DNA from: Dyella silvae
GTDB taxonomy: Bacteria > Pseudomonadota > Gammaproteobacteria > Xanthomonadales > Rhodanobacteraceae
DNA length: 64,000 bases
Direction of reading: 5' to 3'
NCBI RefSeq assembly: GCF_026421305.1
Contig: NZ_JAPJBQ010000001.1
Location: 558,001-622,000 of the forward strand
The notes below the pieces were generated by a model. It had not been told where the DNA came from. It searched no databases and saw nothing but the letters and a program-made list of their open reading frames with translations. The translations under genes were made by a program, and so were the position numbers. Positions within the stretch are counted from its first letter, which is position 1, and every line of letters starts with the position of its first letter. Shown here one piece after another: positions 26,360 to 35,663 of the stretch.

Positions 26360-26521
26360 CTATGCAGGTCGCCCTCGTCTTCCATGTTGGATGAAGGGGC
26401 TCGTTTCAGGAAACCCGCAAATGTCTCCCAGTTCCAACCTCTTCTCCTTGCCTGGCCGAAGCAGTTTGTCGGCGATCTTAATCACCTTCGGCTTGTAGAA
26501 GATCGCCGGTTTGAATGCCAC
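26360..26521 (-). CDS. Small ORF of unknown function, possibly paired with the next one
   Basis: A 53-residue frame with a GTG start (VAFKPAIFYKPKVIKIADKL...), highly basic, with codon choice that looks coding (mostly G/C third positions). It precedes the 56-residue frame by 9 bases on the same strand. No ribosome site is obvious and no family is recognised. Reported because it reads better than the surrounding sequence. Confidence 0.25.
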   Translation of the reverse strand: MAFKPAIFYKPKVIKIADKLLRPGKEKRLELGDICGFPETSPFIQHGRRGRPA

Positions 26522-26845
26522 TCAGCACTACTTGGTCTCGGCGGGTGTTTATGGCCGGTGGATTCTTGATGTTGGCTGAAAGTGGTGCGGGCAAATGCGG
26601 TCTGGATCATCCGCGACATGGCAGCCCTTAAATATCTTGGTCACCTGTTCTCTCACCAAGGCATCACGGCATGAAGAGGACGCTTTGCCGCGATGAAAAC
26701 CTTCGTGTTGGCCACCTGATACATCCCCAGGGCACAGATCGCCCTGCGTTATTTACGAATAGCCTGTCTGGAACATCGTCGTCATCGTGACGTGAAGCAG
26801 GCCTCTTGACCTAGCAATGCATGCACTCGTAGCAGGAAAAAAGTT

Positions 26846-27307
26846 ATGTCTTTCCGAATCAAATATCTTCCCGTCATTGCCGTTGGCGCCCTCCTCTGCG
26901 CCCATGCCTGGGCCCAGAGCGCACCGGATGGCAACCGCCCTCCGACAGTCATTCCCGTCGCGTCTGAGCCGGCGCCGAAACTGATTGCGTATGCGCCCGA
27001 GCCGGAGCCATTGGCTCGCGGCGTCGTCATCATTCCTTTCCGGACGGAGAATCTGCGAATCATTCCCGTGTTCGGCAAGGGGGCGCTAAACGTTTCGCCT
27101 CGCGTTGGTCACCTTCACGTGTCGGTCGATGATTGGCCGGGAGGTTGGGCCCATACAAGCCAGGACCCCATCATCGTGAATGCGCTGAAACCCGGCACGC
27201 ATCAGATCAAGCTCGAAGTGGCTGATCCTACGCACAAGATTCTCACGAGCGAGACGGTGACCGTTACCATTCCGGAACAGAAGTCAGCCTCGTCGCCGGC
27301 GCACTAA
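26846..27307 (+). CDS. Exported DUF6130-family protein
   Basis: A 153-residue protein with a Sec signal peptide (cleavage after AHAWA), a Pro-rich linker and a C-terminal beta-sandwich segment: GHLHVSVDDWPGGWAHTSQDPIIVNALKPGTHQIKLEVADPTHKIL, the pattern I associate with DUF6130. The conserved HLHVxVDD may bind metal or ligand. The ATG at 26846 follows an AGGAAAAAAG stretch. An integral membrane protein gene follows 84 bases later and may be co-transcribed. Periplasmic, function unknown. Confidence 0.7.
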   Translation: MSFRIKYLPVIAVGALLCAHAWAQSAPDGNRPPTVIPVASEPAPKLIAYAPEPEPLARGVVIIPFRTENLRIIPVFGKGALNVSPRVGHLHVSVDDWPGGWAHTSQDPIIVNALKPGTHQIKLEVADPTHKILTSETVTVTIPEQKSASSPAH

Positions 27308-27391
27308 CCATTCGACATCGTTGTCGCGACTCCCGCCACGGGCTGGTCCACATGGCCAGTCTGTGGTGGTCAGTGGCGCGACTGAACTGCC

Positions 27392-28450
27392 GTGACGCAC
27401 ACGCACTTGACCCACGAATTTATGCAGACGCCGATGGCAGCCCAATCACGTACGGTGCCGCTTTTTGCGCACTTTTTCCCGGCGCTTCTGGCATTGGGTT
27501 ACCCGTGGTATCTGGCGAGCCTTCACGATTCGGCTGCAGATCATCATGCACTCCAGGCGTTGAAGGCATTAGCGCTCACACTGGCAGTACCAGCAAGCGC
27601 CTTTGCGAGTCTTTACGCGCTGGGACGTAGATCAACCAGCGATGCCAGGAAGGTCGCATTGCAGTGGCTCAACCACCTGACATTTGCGTCGCCGCCACTG
27701 TTCGTCATTTTGGGCGTGTTTCTCTACCTGATGAAGATCAACGGTGCCGACGCCAAGGTTTGGGTCGGCCTGTGGTTAATCGTTCTATGCGGCACGCTGC
27801 TCGTTCTCATCAGCAGGGCGGCCGGAGCCTCCATCGCCCTGCCTCAGCCCCGCACGGCGCCGATCCGGGTCATGCATGGCGCGGCTTCGCTGGCCATCCT
27901 GCTCGTCTTCCTGTTGATCCATCTAGGCAATCACGCGCTCGGCGTGCTGGGAGCCGACACGCATCGGGAAGTCATGCTGAAGCTGCGGCACATCTATCGG
28001 GCTGGCTGGATCGAGCCACCGCTGATCGCGCTGTTCTTTTTTCAGATCGTGAGCGGAATCATCCTGGTTGCATCCAAGCTGGGCACGAAGCGAGATCTTC
28101 TCGGCGTATTGCAAACAGCCTCCGGCGCCTACCTGGTCGTATTTATCGCATCCCATCTCAATGCGGTGTTCGTGCTTGCACGCTACTTCGGCACAGACAC
28201 GGACTACGCCTGGGCCACAGATCTACCTGCAGGCGGCTTACTGGCTGGCGCGTGGGATGTGCGGCTGATTCCGCATTACGGGCTCGGAGTATGGCTCGTG
28301 CTTGCCCATATCGCATGCGGCTTACGAACGGTGATGTTGGCCCACCATGTTCCTCAGCCGAGAGCCAACGCGATCTGCTGGATAGCCATCGCGCTGGGGA
28401 CGCTCTGGTCCGCAGTGATCATCGTCGGAATGCTTGGCGTGCGAGGGTAA
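27392..28450 (+). CDS. Multi-pass membrane protein, unknown (possible b-type-cytochrome-like fold)
   Basis: A roughly 350-residue protein with about eight or nine membrane helices. Histidines near helix ends (MHGAASLAILLVFLLIHLGNHALG, LRHIYRAGWIEPPL, VFIASHLNAVF, VLAHIACGLRTVMLAHHV) and the general look of the second half resemble succinate-dehydrogenase/fumarate-reductase cytochrome b subunits, but I cannot assign it. The start is unclear: GTG 27392, ATG 27422 and ATG 27434 all lack a good ribosome site. It converges with the hxlR gene. Confidence 0.65.
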   Translation: MTHTHLTHEFMQTPMAAQSRTVPLFAHFFPALLALGYPWYLASLHDSAADHHALQALKALALTLAVPASAFASLYALGRRSTSDARKVALQWLNHLTFASPPLFVILGVFLYLMKINGADAKVWVGLWLIVLCGTLLVLISRAAGASIALPQPRTAPIRVMHGAASLAILLVFLLIHLGNHALGVLGADTHREVMLKLRHIYRAGWIEPPLIALFFFQIVSGIILVASKLGTKRDLLGVLQTASGAYLVVFIASHLNAVFVLARYFGTDTDYAWATDLPAGGLLAGAWDVRLIPHYGLGVWLVLAHIACGLRTVMLAHHVPQPRANAICWIAIALGTLWSAVIIVGMLGVRG

Positions 28451-28470
28451 TCCCCGCATGTTGATGGCCA

Positions 28471-28956
28471 CTACGCGAGCGTAGTGCGGGTGCTCGCGTG
28501 AGCGGTTTGTTTTCGCTTGCGCCCCTTGGCCGTCACAATGTCTTCGGGCGCCAACGTGTCTCCCACCGAATTCATAAGCCTCAGGCGAGCAATGGGCAGA
28601 TTGCCTCGATCGCGGGCAACCATCATCTCCTCTCCGTCTTCGAAGAGATGGTCTTCGCCCCACTGGCGCAGGGCAAACAAGATCACGCGAAGCTGACGCC
28701 CCTTCTCCGTCAGATGGTATTCGCTGCGCGCACCGCCATCAGAAGCCGGTCGCTTTTCAAGCACGCCGTTAGCGACAAGCGTTTTCAGTCGCTCGGTCAG
28801 GATGTTCTTGGCAAGTCCAAGGCTCTTCTGGAATTCGCCGAAACGGGTCTTACCGCCGAAGGCGTCCCGCACGATCAGCAGCGTCCACCAGTCGCCTATC
28901 TCGTCGAGTGCCCGGGCGATGGGGCACGTCGCCTCTATCAGGCTTACGCGTCGCAT
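28471..28956 (-). CDS. HxlR-family transcriptional regulator
   Basis: A 161-residue winged-helix protein with the HxlR signature: CPIARALDEIGDWWTLLIVRDAFGGKTRFGEFQKSLGLAKNILTERLKTLVANGVLEKRP, and EYHLTEKGRQL in the wing. The N-terminal cysteine (TCPIARAL) is conserved in the family and can sense electrophiles or oxidants. GGAGG lies 10 bases upstream of ATG 28956. It is divergent from the RND pump operon, with two copies of a spaced inverted repeat between, so it probably represses that pump. Confidence 0.9.
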   Translation of the reverse strand: MRRVSLIEATCPIARALDEIGDWWTLLIVRDAFGGKTRFGEFQKSLGLAKNILTERLKTLVANGVLEKRPASDGGARSEYHLTEKGRQLRVILFALRQWGEDHLFEDGEEMMVARDRGNLPIARLRLMNSVGDTLAPEDIVTAKGRKRKQTAHASTRTTLA

Positions 28957-29002
28957 ATGTGGCTACCTCCGCAAGAAGACACGGAGACACCATAGCACAA
29001 AA

Positions 29003-29053
29003 TGGTTGCATTATAAAACCAAACGCAGTACAAATGGTTTAATCATGAAACCT
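29003..29053. promoter_or_regulatory. Two tandem spaced inverted repeats, probable HxlR operators
   Basis: TGGTT-N9-AACCA at 29003-29021 and TGGTT-N9-AACCT at 29035-29053 begin exactly 32 bases apart, three helical turns, in the 111-base gap between the divergent hxlR and RND genes. The block is AT-rich against a GC-rich background and probably overlaps the promoters. This arrangement suits a dimeric winged-helix repressor. Confidence 0.7.
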
Positions 29054-29067
29054 ATTGGAGCGTTCCC

Positions 29068-32000
29068 ATGTGGATCGTCCAGCTGGCATTGCGCCGGCCC
29101 TACACATTCATAGTGCTGGCACTGCTGCTGCTGATCCTGGGCGTGCTGACGATTGTCCGTACCCCAAAGGACATCTTTCCCAGCATCAATATCCCCGTCG
29201 TCAGCGTTATCTGGAGCTACAACGGATTGCCACCCGACGAGATGAGCGGTCGCATCACAGGCGGCTTCGAGCGCGTTTCCCTGGTGACGGTGAACAACAT
29301 CGAGCACATCGAATCGCAGTCGCTGAATGGCGTCGCGGTAGTGAAGTACTTCTTCCACAAGGGCGCGAACGTCGACCTGGCGATGAGCCAGCTCACGGCG
29401 GTCTCGCAGTCATGGCTCAAGCAATTGCCGCCCGGCACGACGCCGCCCCAGATCCTTGCCTATAACGCCTCCAGCGTCCCGATCATCCAGCTCGCGCTGT
29501 CCAGCCCAACAATCAACGAGCAGGGCCTGTTCGACCAGGCGAACAACTTCGTGCGCACCCAGCTGGCTGGCGTGGCCGGCGCCTCCATCCCCTACCCCTA
29601 CGGCGGCCGGCAGCGCCAGATCCAGTTTGATCTGGACCAGCGTTTGCTGAGAGAGCGCGGCGTGTCGGCCAACGATGTGGTCAACGCGGTCGCCGGCCAG
29701 AACCTGATCATCCCTGCGGGCACGGAGAAAGTCGGGCAGTTCGAATACAACATCAAGTTGAACGGAAGCCCGCGCGCGGTCGATGAGTACAACAACCTGC
29801 CTATCAAGACGAGCAACGGCTCGATTGTCTACTTCCGCGACGTTGGCCACGTGCGCGATGGCTCGTCCCCGCAGACCAACATCGTTCGCGTCAACGGAAC
29901 GCCGGCCACGCTGATGACAATCCAGAAGACCGGCGATACGTCGACGCTGGACATCATCGAGCAGATCAAGCAACACCTGCCACTGGTGCGGGACGCTTCA
30001 CCACCTGGGTTGAACATCGACCCCATCGGCGACCAGTCGCTGTTCGTCAAAGGCGCTATCGACGGTGTCGTGCGCGAGGCCATCATCGCGGCTGCGCTGA
30101 CGGGCCTGATGATCCTGCTGTTCCTGGGAAGCTGGCGATCGACGCTGATCATCACCATTTCGATTCCGCTTTCCATCCTGGCGTCGATCATCTGCCTGTC
30201 GCTCCTTGGGCAAACCATCAACATCATGACGCTTGGTGGTCTTGCGCTCGCAGTTGGCATCCTGGTGGACGACGCGACTGTCGCCATCGAAAGTATCAAT
30301 ACGCACCTGGAGCATGGCGAGGAGGTGGAGGAATCCATTCTCAACGGTGCGCGCGAAATAGCCGTGCCCGCCTTCGTGGCGACGCTTTGCATATGCATCG
30401 TTTTCGTGCCGATGTTCTTCCTGGAGGGCGTGGCCCGATACCTCTTCGTACCGCTGGCCGAAGCGATCTGCTTTGCCATGCTGGCCTCGTACGTGCTTTC
30501 GCGCACGCTGGTGCCAACGTTGGCCAAATATTGGCTGCGCATGCACCAACATGGCGAAAACGCAGCGCCGCGCCACGCGATGGCCCGGTTCCAGCACAAC
30601 TTCCAGCGCCAGTTCGAGGCGATCCGGGTTCGTTATCAGGATTTGCTCAAGGTCGTCATTCTGCGGCGTCGCGTGTTTATACCGGTGTTCCTGGCTGGCA
30701 CGTTCGCGTCGCTCCTCCTCACGCCGTGGCTCGGGCAGAACTTTTTCCCGTCGGTAGATACCGGCCAGATCAAGCTGCATGTGCGAGCGCATGCAGGCGT
30801 GAGGGTTGAGGAAACTGCAAAGCTTTCCGAGCAGATTGATGCGCAGATCCGCAAGGTCATTCCCGGGCAGGAGATTCAAAGCCTGGTCGACAACGTCGGC
30901 CTGCCGGTGAGCGGCATCAATCTTGCCTACAGCAACTCCGCGCCCACGACGGCATCGGATGCGGACATCCTGATCACGCTGAATGAAAAGCATGGATCGA
31001 CGGAAGATTACGTCCGGCGCTTGCGCCAGACGCTGCCGCAGGCGTTTCCAGGCGTCACGTTCTCGTTCCTGCCGGCGGACATCGTGACGCAGATCCTCAA
31101 CTTCGGATCGCCGGCCCCGGTGGATGTGCAGGTGAGCGGCTTCAAGGTCGCGGCCAACTACGCCTTTTCGCAGAAGCTACTGGAGCGTCTGCGCCACGTG
31201 CCCGGCGTGGCGGACGCCCGTATCCAACAGGCACTCGACTACCCCGAGTTCGACGTCAAGGTGGATCGCAGCCGCGCCCTGGAACTGGGCTTTGCCCAGC
31301 GTGATGTGGCGAACAACTTGCTGGTATCCCTGACGGGCAGCTTCCAGACCAACCCAACCTTCTGGATGGATGAAAAATCTGGCGTGTCCTACCCGCTGGT
31401 CACGCAGACGCCCCAGCCGCAGCTCAATTCGCTGGATGCACTGCGCAATATCCCCGTGACAGGCTCGGCCGGCACGCAGCCGCAAATTCTTGGCGCAATC
31501 AGTTCCATCAGCCGCGGCGTGGGTCCCGCCGTCGTCTCTCATTACAACGTCGCGCCGCTGATCGACATCTATCTGGCGCCGCAGGATCGCGACCTTGGCG
31601 CCGTCGCCGCTGACGTAAGCAAGGTGGTCGATGAGATGAAGAAGGATCTTCCGAAGGGCTCGACTATCGCCATCCGCGGACAGGTTCAGACGATGCAGTC
31701 GTCCTTTAGCGGACTGTTCGGGGGACTGGCCTTCGCCGTCTTGCTGGTCTACCTGCTGATCGTCATCAATTTCCAATCGTGGACTGACGCCTTCGTCATC
31801 ATCACCGCCCTGCCGGCGGCGCTGGCAGGCATCGTGTGGATGCTGTTCCTGACGCACACATCACTGAGCGTGCCGGCACTCACCGGCGCCATCATGAGTG
31901 TCGGCGTCGCTACGGCCAACAGCATCCTGGTGGTGAGTCACGCGAGAGAACGACTGGCCGAAACCGGCAATGCGTTGGAAGCAGCGCTCGACGCAGGTTT

Positions 32001-32235
32001 CATGCGCTTCCGCCCCGTGCTCATGACGGCACTGGCGATGATCATCGGCATGCTCCCTATGGCGCTGGGCCTGGGCGATGGCGGCGAACAGAACGCTCCG
32101 CTCGGCCGCGCAGTGATCGGCGGCCTCTGCCTGGCCACGGTTGCGACGCTGATCTTTGTGCCGGCGGTGTTCTCGCTCATCCACGCGCGCCGGCAGTATG
32201 CCGGTGCACTTCGCCTGTCCGCCGAACCGATTTAA
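29068..32235 (+). CDS. RND-family efflux pump, inner-membrane permease (HAE1/MdtC-like)
   Basis: A 1055-residue permease with 12 predicted membrane segments and two large periplasmic loops, the duplicated RND architecture. TM1 begins at once (RRPYTFIVLALLLLILGVLTI), TM4 carries the proton-relay aspartates in VGILVDDATVAIES, and the second half has VYLLIVINFQSWTDAFVIITALPAALAGIVWML. GGAG lies 7 bases before ATG 29068. The adaptor and outer-membrane lipoprotein genes follow, an order in which the permease comes first; most RND operons begin with the adaptor. Exports drugs or lipophilic compounds to the medium, probably under HxlR control. Confidence 0.92.
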   Translation: MWIVQLALRRPYTFIVLALLLLILGVLTIVRTPKDIFPSINIPVVSVIWSYNGLPPDEMSGRITGGFERVSLVTVNNIEHIESQSLNGVAVVKYFFHKGANVDLAMSQLTAVSQSWLKQLPPGTTPPQILAYNASSVPIIQLALSSPTINEQGLFDQANNFVRTQLAGVAGASIPYPYGGRQRQIQFDLDQRLLRERGVSANDVVNAVAGQNLIIPAGTEKVGQFEYNIKLNGSPRAVDEYNNLPIKTSNGSIVYFRDVGHVRDGSSPQTNIVRVNGTPATLMTIQKTGDTSTLDIIEQIKQHLPLVRDASPPGLNIDPIGDQSLFVKGAIDGVVREAIIAAALTGLMILLFLGSWRSTLIITISIPLSILASIICLSLLGQTINIMTLGGLALAVGILVDDATVAIESINTHLEHGEEVEESILNGAREIAVPAFVATLCICIVFVPMFFLEGVARYLFVPLAEAICFAMLASYVLSRTLVPTLAKYWLRMHQHGENAAPRHAMARFQHNFQRQFEAIRVRYQDLLKVVILRRRVFIPVFLAGTFASLLLTPWLGQNFFPSVDTGQIKLHVRAHAGVRVEETAKLSEQIDAQIRKVIPGQEIQSLVDNVGLPVSGINLAYSNSAPTTASDADILITLNEKHGSTEDYVRRLRQTLPQAFPGVTFSFLPADIVTQILNFGSPAPVDVQVSGFKVAANYAFSQKLLERLRHVPGVADARIQQALDYPEFDVKVDRSRALELGFAQRDVANNLLVSLTGSFQTNPTFWMDEKSGVSYPLVTQTPQPQLNSLDALRNIPVTGSAGTQPQILGAISSISRGVGPAVVSHYNVAPLIDIYLAPQDRDLGAVAADVSKVVDEMKKDLPKGSTIAIRGQVQTMQSSFSGLFGGLAFAVLLVYLLIVINFQSWTDAFVIITALPAALAGIVWMLFLTHTSLSVPALTGAIMSVGVATANSILVVSHARERLAETGNALEAALDAGFMRFRPVLMTALAMIIGMLPMALGLGDGGEQNAPLGRAVIGGLCLATVATLIFVPAVFSLIHARRQYAGALRLSAEPI

Positions 32236-32258
32236 GACTACCCATAGGTTCAAGCATC

Positions 32259-33473
32259 ATGACTACTGAACGCACATCCCCTGCCCGGCGCCGCGCCGCC
32301 CCAGCGCTCTATACGGGCACCGCCGTCCTTCTGGCGCTGGCGATCGGCGGCATATGGTCCCGGCACGAGGCGGAAGCCGCGGTGATCAAGTCCACCGAAG
32401 ATGCCGCCGTGCCGACGGTTTCCGTGTCATCCGCCAAGGCCACGCCGGACCAGGAAGACATCGTGCTTCCGGGTACGGTCCAGGCGAAGTTCGACACACC
32501 CATCTATGCCCGCACCAGCGGTTACATCAAGCATTGGTACGTGGACATCGGGAGCAAGGTGAAGGCTGGCGATCTGCTGGCCGACATCGATTCACCCGAA
32601 GTAGATCGCCAACTTCGTCAGGCCGAGGCCGACCTGCTGACCGCGCGCGCCAATGATCATGTCGCACAAGCCACGGCAAAGCGTGTCCACGCCTTGCTCC
32701 CCACCGAATCCGTTTCGCAACAGGACGAGGACCAGGCATCGAGCGATGCGGCCGCGAAGGCGGCGCTGGTGGCGGCAAGCGAGGCGAACGTCGATCGACT
32801 GAAGCAGCTGGTGAGCTTCGAACGTGTGGTGGCGCCATACGATGGTGTAGTGACCGCGCGCAAGACTGACATCGGTGCACTCATCGATGCCGGCAGCGGC
32901 AATGGCCCCGAACTCTTCCGCGTCGCCGATCTGCGCAAGCTCCGCATCTACGTGCAGGTGCCACAGAGCTACGCCGCGCGCATCCAGCCGGGTGTGCCGG
33001 TCGCGCTTCAGTTTCCCGAGCAGCCTGGCCGCGTGTTCGATGCCCAGCTGGTTCGCACTGCCAATGCGATCGAGTCGGTCAGCCGCACGCTGCTGGTCGA
33101 ACTGGAAACGGATAACGCCAAGGGCGAGCTCTTCCCTGGCGGTTATACAGACGTCCATTTCACGCTGCCCAACACCAGTCATGCCGTACGGGTAGCGGCC
33201 AATGCCCTGTTGTTCCAATCGGATGGCTTGCGTGTGGCCACTGCCGCACCGAACGGCCGCGTGGAGCTCCATGCCGTCACGCTTGGCCGCGACTTCGGCA
33301 CTGAGGTGGAGATCACGACCGGCCTACAGCCTGGCGACCCGGTGATCCTCAACCCGCCCGCCTCGCTCGCGAGCGGCTCCACAGTGCGCGTCCGCCAGGC
33401 ACCGGTCGCCAGCGCAGATCGCCGCGTGGCGGCGGGTGCTGCCACGGCTTCACCGAAGGCGGGCAAATCATGA
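32259..33473 (+). CDS. RND efflux periplasmic adaptor subunit
   Basis: A 404-residue membrane fusion protein: N-terminal membrane anchor (ALYTGTAVLLALAIGGIW), barrel-sandwich half TPIYARTSGYIKHWYVDIGSKVKAGDLLADIDSPEVDRQL, helical hairpin, second half FERVVAPYDGVVTARKTDIGALIDAG, then beta-barrel and membrane-proximal domains. The first ATG after the permease gene is used; the ribosome site is weak, and the frame is open upstream inside the permease gene. The stop overlaps the next gene by ATGA. It links the permease to the outer-membrane channel. Confidence 0.9.
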   Translation: MTTERTSPARRRAAPALYTGTAVLLALAIGGIWSRHEAEAAVIKSTEDAAVPTVSVSSAKATPDQEDIVLPGTVQAKFDTPIYARTSGYIKHWYVDIGSKVKAGDLLADIDSPEVDRQLRQAEADLLTARANDHVAQATAKRVHALLPTESVSQQDEDQASSDAAAKAALVAASEANVDRLKQLVSFERVVAPYDGVVTARKTDIGALIDAGSGNGPELFRVADLRKLRIYVQVPQSYAARIQPGVPVALQFPEQPGRVFDAQLVRTANAIESVSRTLLVELETDNAKGELFPGGYTDVHFTLPNTSHAVRVAANALLFQSDGLRVATAAPNGRVELHAVTLGRDFGTEVEITTGLQPGDPVILNPPASLASGSTVRVRQAPVASADRRVAAGAATASPKAGKS

Positions 33474-34936
33474 AGATCCCATCGTTCCGCTTACGCGCGA
33501 TTGGCGTCGCACTCGCCGTCTCCATGCTGGGTGCCTGCGATCTGGCGCCGAAGGATGCGCGGCCAACGCTTCCACCAGTCGAGGCATACAAGGAGATCGG
33601 CGACTGGGCGTTGGCCCAGCCGGGCGGCGGACTACCTCCGGACCAGTGGTGGCAGGCCTTCAACGACCCCTCTCTGAATAAGCTCGAGGAGCGGGCCACT
33701 CAGGCTAACCAGGACATCCAGGTGGCGATGGCGCGCTTTGACGAGGCTCGCGCGGACGCCCGCGTGGCGCAGGCAGACTACTACCCCACGGTGGATGCGA
33801 CCGGGTCGGCAACGCGCAATCATCTTTCCGCAACCGTGGCCAATCCGGCGCGCAATCGCACGTTCAAGCAATACGAAACAGGCTTTGATCTCAATTACGA
33901 GATCGACGTGTGGGGCCGCGTCCGCAACGAGGTGCGTGCCGGCAAGTTTCGGGCAGATGCGTCTGCCGACGATCTCGCAGCGGTCGAACTTCGCATCCAT
34001 GCGGAACTAGCCATCGACTACTTCATGCTCGGCGGTTACGACCTCGAGCAAAACATTCTCGATGACACCGTCCGGAACTATCAAAAGTTCCTGGATCTGA
34101 CGCAGGCGCGCGTACAGGTCGGTTACGCCCGCAAAGGGGATGTCTCCACGGCCCAGGCCCAATTGGAGGGTGCCCGCACGCAAGCGACCGAGATGCGGCT
34201 CAAGCGAGCGAACCTGGAACACGCCATCGCCATTCTTACCGGCGCACCGCCGTCCAATCTTTCGCTGCCTGCACGCCCGCTCGACGTCGAGCCGCCAGCC
34301 ATCGCCGTAGATCTCCCTTCGCAGTTACTTGAGCGCCGGCCGGACATTGCGGCTGCTGAAGATCGCGTAGCCGCAGCGAACGCCGATATTGGCGTCGCCC
34401 GTGCCGCCTTCTTTCCCACATTTAACCTCACTGCACTTTTTGGCTTCGAATCCGCGGCGGCGGGCAAGGTGTTCAATGCGCCCTCGGAAGCCTGGTCGTT
34501 CGGTCCCACGGCACTCCTCAATATCTTCGACGGTGGCCGTCGCAAAGCCGGCACCGAGAAAGCTCGTGCGGGCCACGCCGAAGCGGTGGCGTCTTACCGG
34601 CAGACCGTGCTCAATGCGTTTGGCGAAGTGGAAGACAATCTGTCGTCATTGAATCGCCTGAGCCAGGAGGCGCAAACACAGCATGCGGCGGTCGTTGCCG
34701 CCACCGAGTCCACGCGCCACGCCACCGACCTCTATGCCGGTGGACTGCAAAGCAATTTCAACGTCGTTGAAGCACAGAACATCGAACTGAGCGCACGGCT
34801 GGCCGATGCCGACATCAAGACTCGACGAATGACCTCGAGCGTCCTGCTGATCAAGGCGCTTGGTGGCGGATGGCGACAGAGCAATTCAGGCAATGTCCCC
34901 GGTGCAGATGCTGTGGGGCAAGTGCGGTCAAATTGA
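33470..34936 (+). CDS. RND efflux outer-membrane lipoprotein (NodT/TolC family)
   Basis: A 488-residue outer-membrane factor with a lipoprotein signal (VALAVSMLGACDLAP), the conserved DQWWQAFNDPSLNKLEERATQANQDIQVAMARFDEARA at the start of the first repeat, YEIDVWGRVRNEV, and LLERRPDIAAAEDRVAAANADIGVARAAFFPTFNLTA in the second. It is coupled to the adaptor by a 4-base ATGA overlap. It completes the tripartite pump. A second protein of this family is encoded at 14649, from a different operon and only distantly alike. Confidence 0.92.
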   Translation: MKIPSFRLRAIGVALAVSMLGACDLAPKDARPTLPPVEAYKEIGDWALAQPGGGLPPDQWWQAFNDPSLNKLEERATQANQDIQVAMARFDEARADARVAQADYYPTVDATGSATRNHLSATVANPARNRTFKQYETGFDLNYEIDVWGRVRNEVRAGKFRADASADDLAAVELRIHAELAIDYFMLGGYDLEQNILDDTVRNYQKFLDLTQARVQVGYARKGDVSTAQAQLEGARTQATEMRLKRANLEHAIAILTGAPPSNLSLPARPLDVEPPAIAVDLPSQLLERRPDIAAAEDRVAAANADIGVARAAFFPTFNLTALFGFESAAAGKVFNAPSEAWSFGPTALLNIFDGGRRKAGTEKARAGHAEAVASYRQTVLNAFGEVEDNLSSLNRLSQEAQTQHAAVVAATESTRHATDLYAGGLQSNFNVVEAQNIELSARLADADIKTRRMTSSVLLIKALGGGWRQSNSGNVPGADAVGQVRSN

Positions 34937-35132
34937 GCGCGTTGCCTTGCGTCCAAGTAACCCGGGTCAATGGTCGTCTGAATAAAAGCAGTGGGCCGCT
35001 GGGCGAGACTCGACCCTCGCGGCCATTACCCGACGCGTTGCGACGGTGCGGTCGAAGAAGTCTATCCGGGCGCGCTTTTCAGAGGCAGAGGCGCCGAAAG
35101 GACCGTTGGAACCGCTCATTCGATCTGGGGGC

Positions 35133-35161
35133 TTGACAGCATGGTGTATATGCACTATTGT
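35133..35161 (+). promoter_or_regulatory. Predicted promoter of the marR gene with an operator inside the spacer
   Basis: A perfect -35 TTGACA (35133-35138) is followed after 17 bases by TATTGT (35156-35161). The 14-mer ATGGTGTATATGCA (35141-35154), repeated in inverted orientation before the nitrilase gene, sits between the two boxes, where repressor binding would block polymerase. Transcription would start about 7 bases after the -10, at or next to the ATG at 35169, implying a leaderless or nearly leaderless mRNA. Confidence 0.7.
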
Positions 35162-35168
35162 TCAGACC

Positions 35169-35642
35169 ATGAACAGCGCTACGACCCATAACCTGGCAGC
35201 AGTCCCCAGCATCGTCTCCGAAGTAATGGAGCACTGCCTGATGACGCGCACCCGTCGCATCTCGCGAGTCGTGACGAACCTCTACGACCAGGAGCTGCGT
35301 CCGTTCGGCCTCAGTTCCTCGCAGTTTTCCCTCCTCGTGCTGATCGCCCGTATGGACGGCGCCAGCCGGGCGGAGATCGGCCGTGCCAATCATCAGGAAC
35401 GCTCAACTTCCACGCGCAATCTGCAGCTCGTGATCGACCAGGGCTGGGCTGAAGAAATCGTTCCGGAGAAAGGCCGCAGTCGCCCCATCGTGATCTCGAA
35501 GGCCGGTCGCGCCCTGCTCGCTCAGGCGATCCCCGCGTGGCGTGCCGCCCAGGTCAAAGCCAAGCAACTACTTGGTGTTGACGGGGCTTCTGACATTGTC
35601 CGCTTGTCCTCTGGCCTGCCCCTCGAGGAGTTGGCCGGCTAA
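35169..35642 (+). CDS. MarR-family transcriptional regulator of the nitrilase cluster
   Basis: A 157-residue regulator with the MarR fold: ISRVVTNLYDQELRPFGLSSSQFSLLVLIARMDGASRAEIGRANHQERSTSTRNLQLVIDQGWAEEIVPEKGRSRPIVISKAGRALL. The wing (KGRSRPIVIS) is shorter than the usual DxRxxxxxLT. The start at 35169 has no Shine-Dalgarno site, which fits the predicted leaderless transcript. The nitrilase gene begins 55 bases after its stop, with the inverted operator copy in the gap, so the protein probably represses both itself and the downstream cluster. Confidence 0.87.
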   Translation: MNSATTHNLAAVPSIVSEVMEHCLMTRTRRISRVVTNLYDQELRPFGLSSSQFSLLVLIARMDGASRAEIGRANHQERSTSTRNLQLVIDQGWAEEIVPEKGRSRPIVISKAGRALLAQAIPAWRAAQVKAKQLLGVDGASDIVRLSSGLPLEELAG

Positions 35643-35663
35643 TCCTTTTTTTGCCCACTATGT

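Larger units (their letters stand above)
26019..26845. other. 830-base gene-poor stretch, possibly decayed genes
   Basis: No full-length gene is supported. On the minus strand two small consecutive frames (26360-26521 and 26180-26350) read as coding-like and are listed separately. The rest (26530-26840) has frequent stops in all frames, lower GC and no clear structure, which suggests remnants of degraded genes. Confidence 0.35.
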
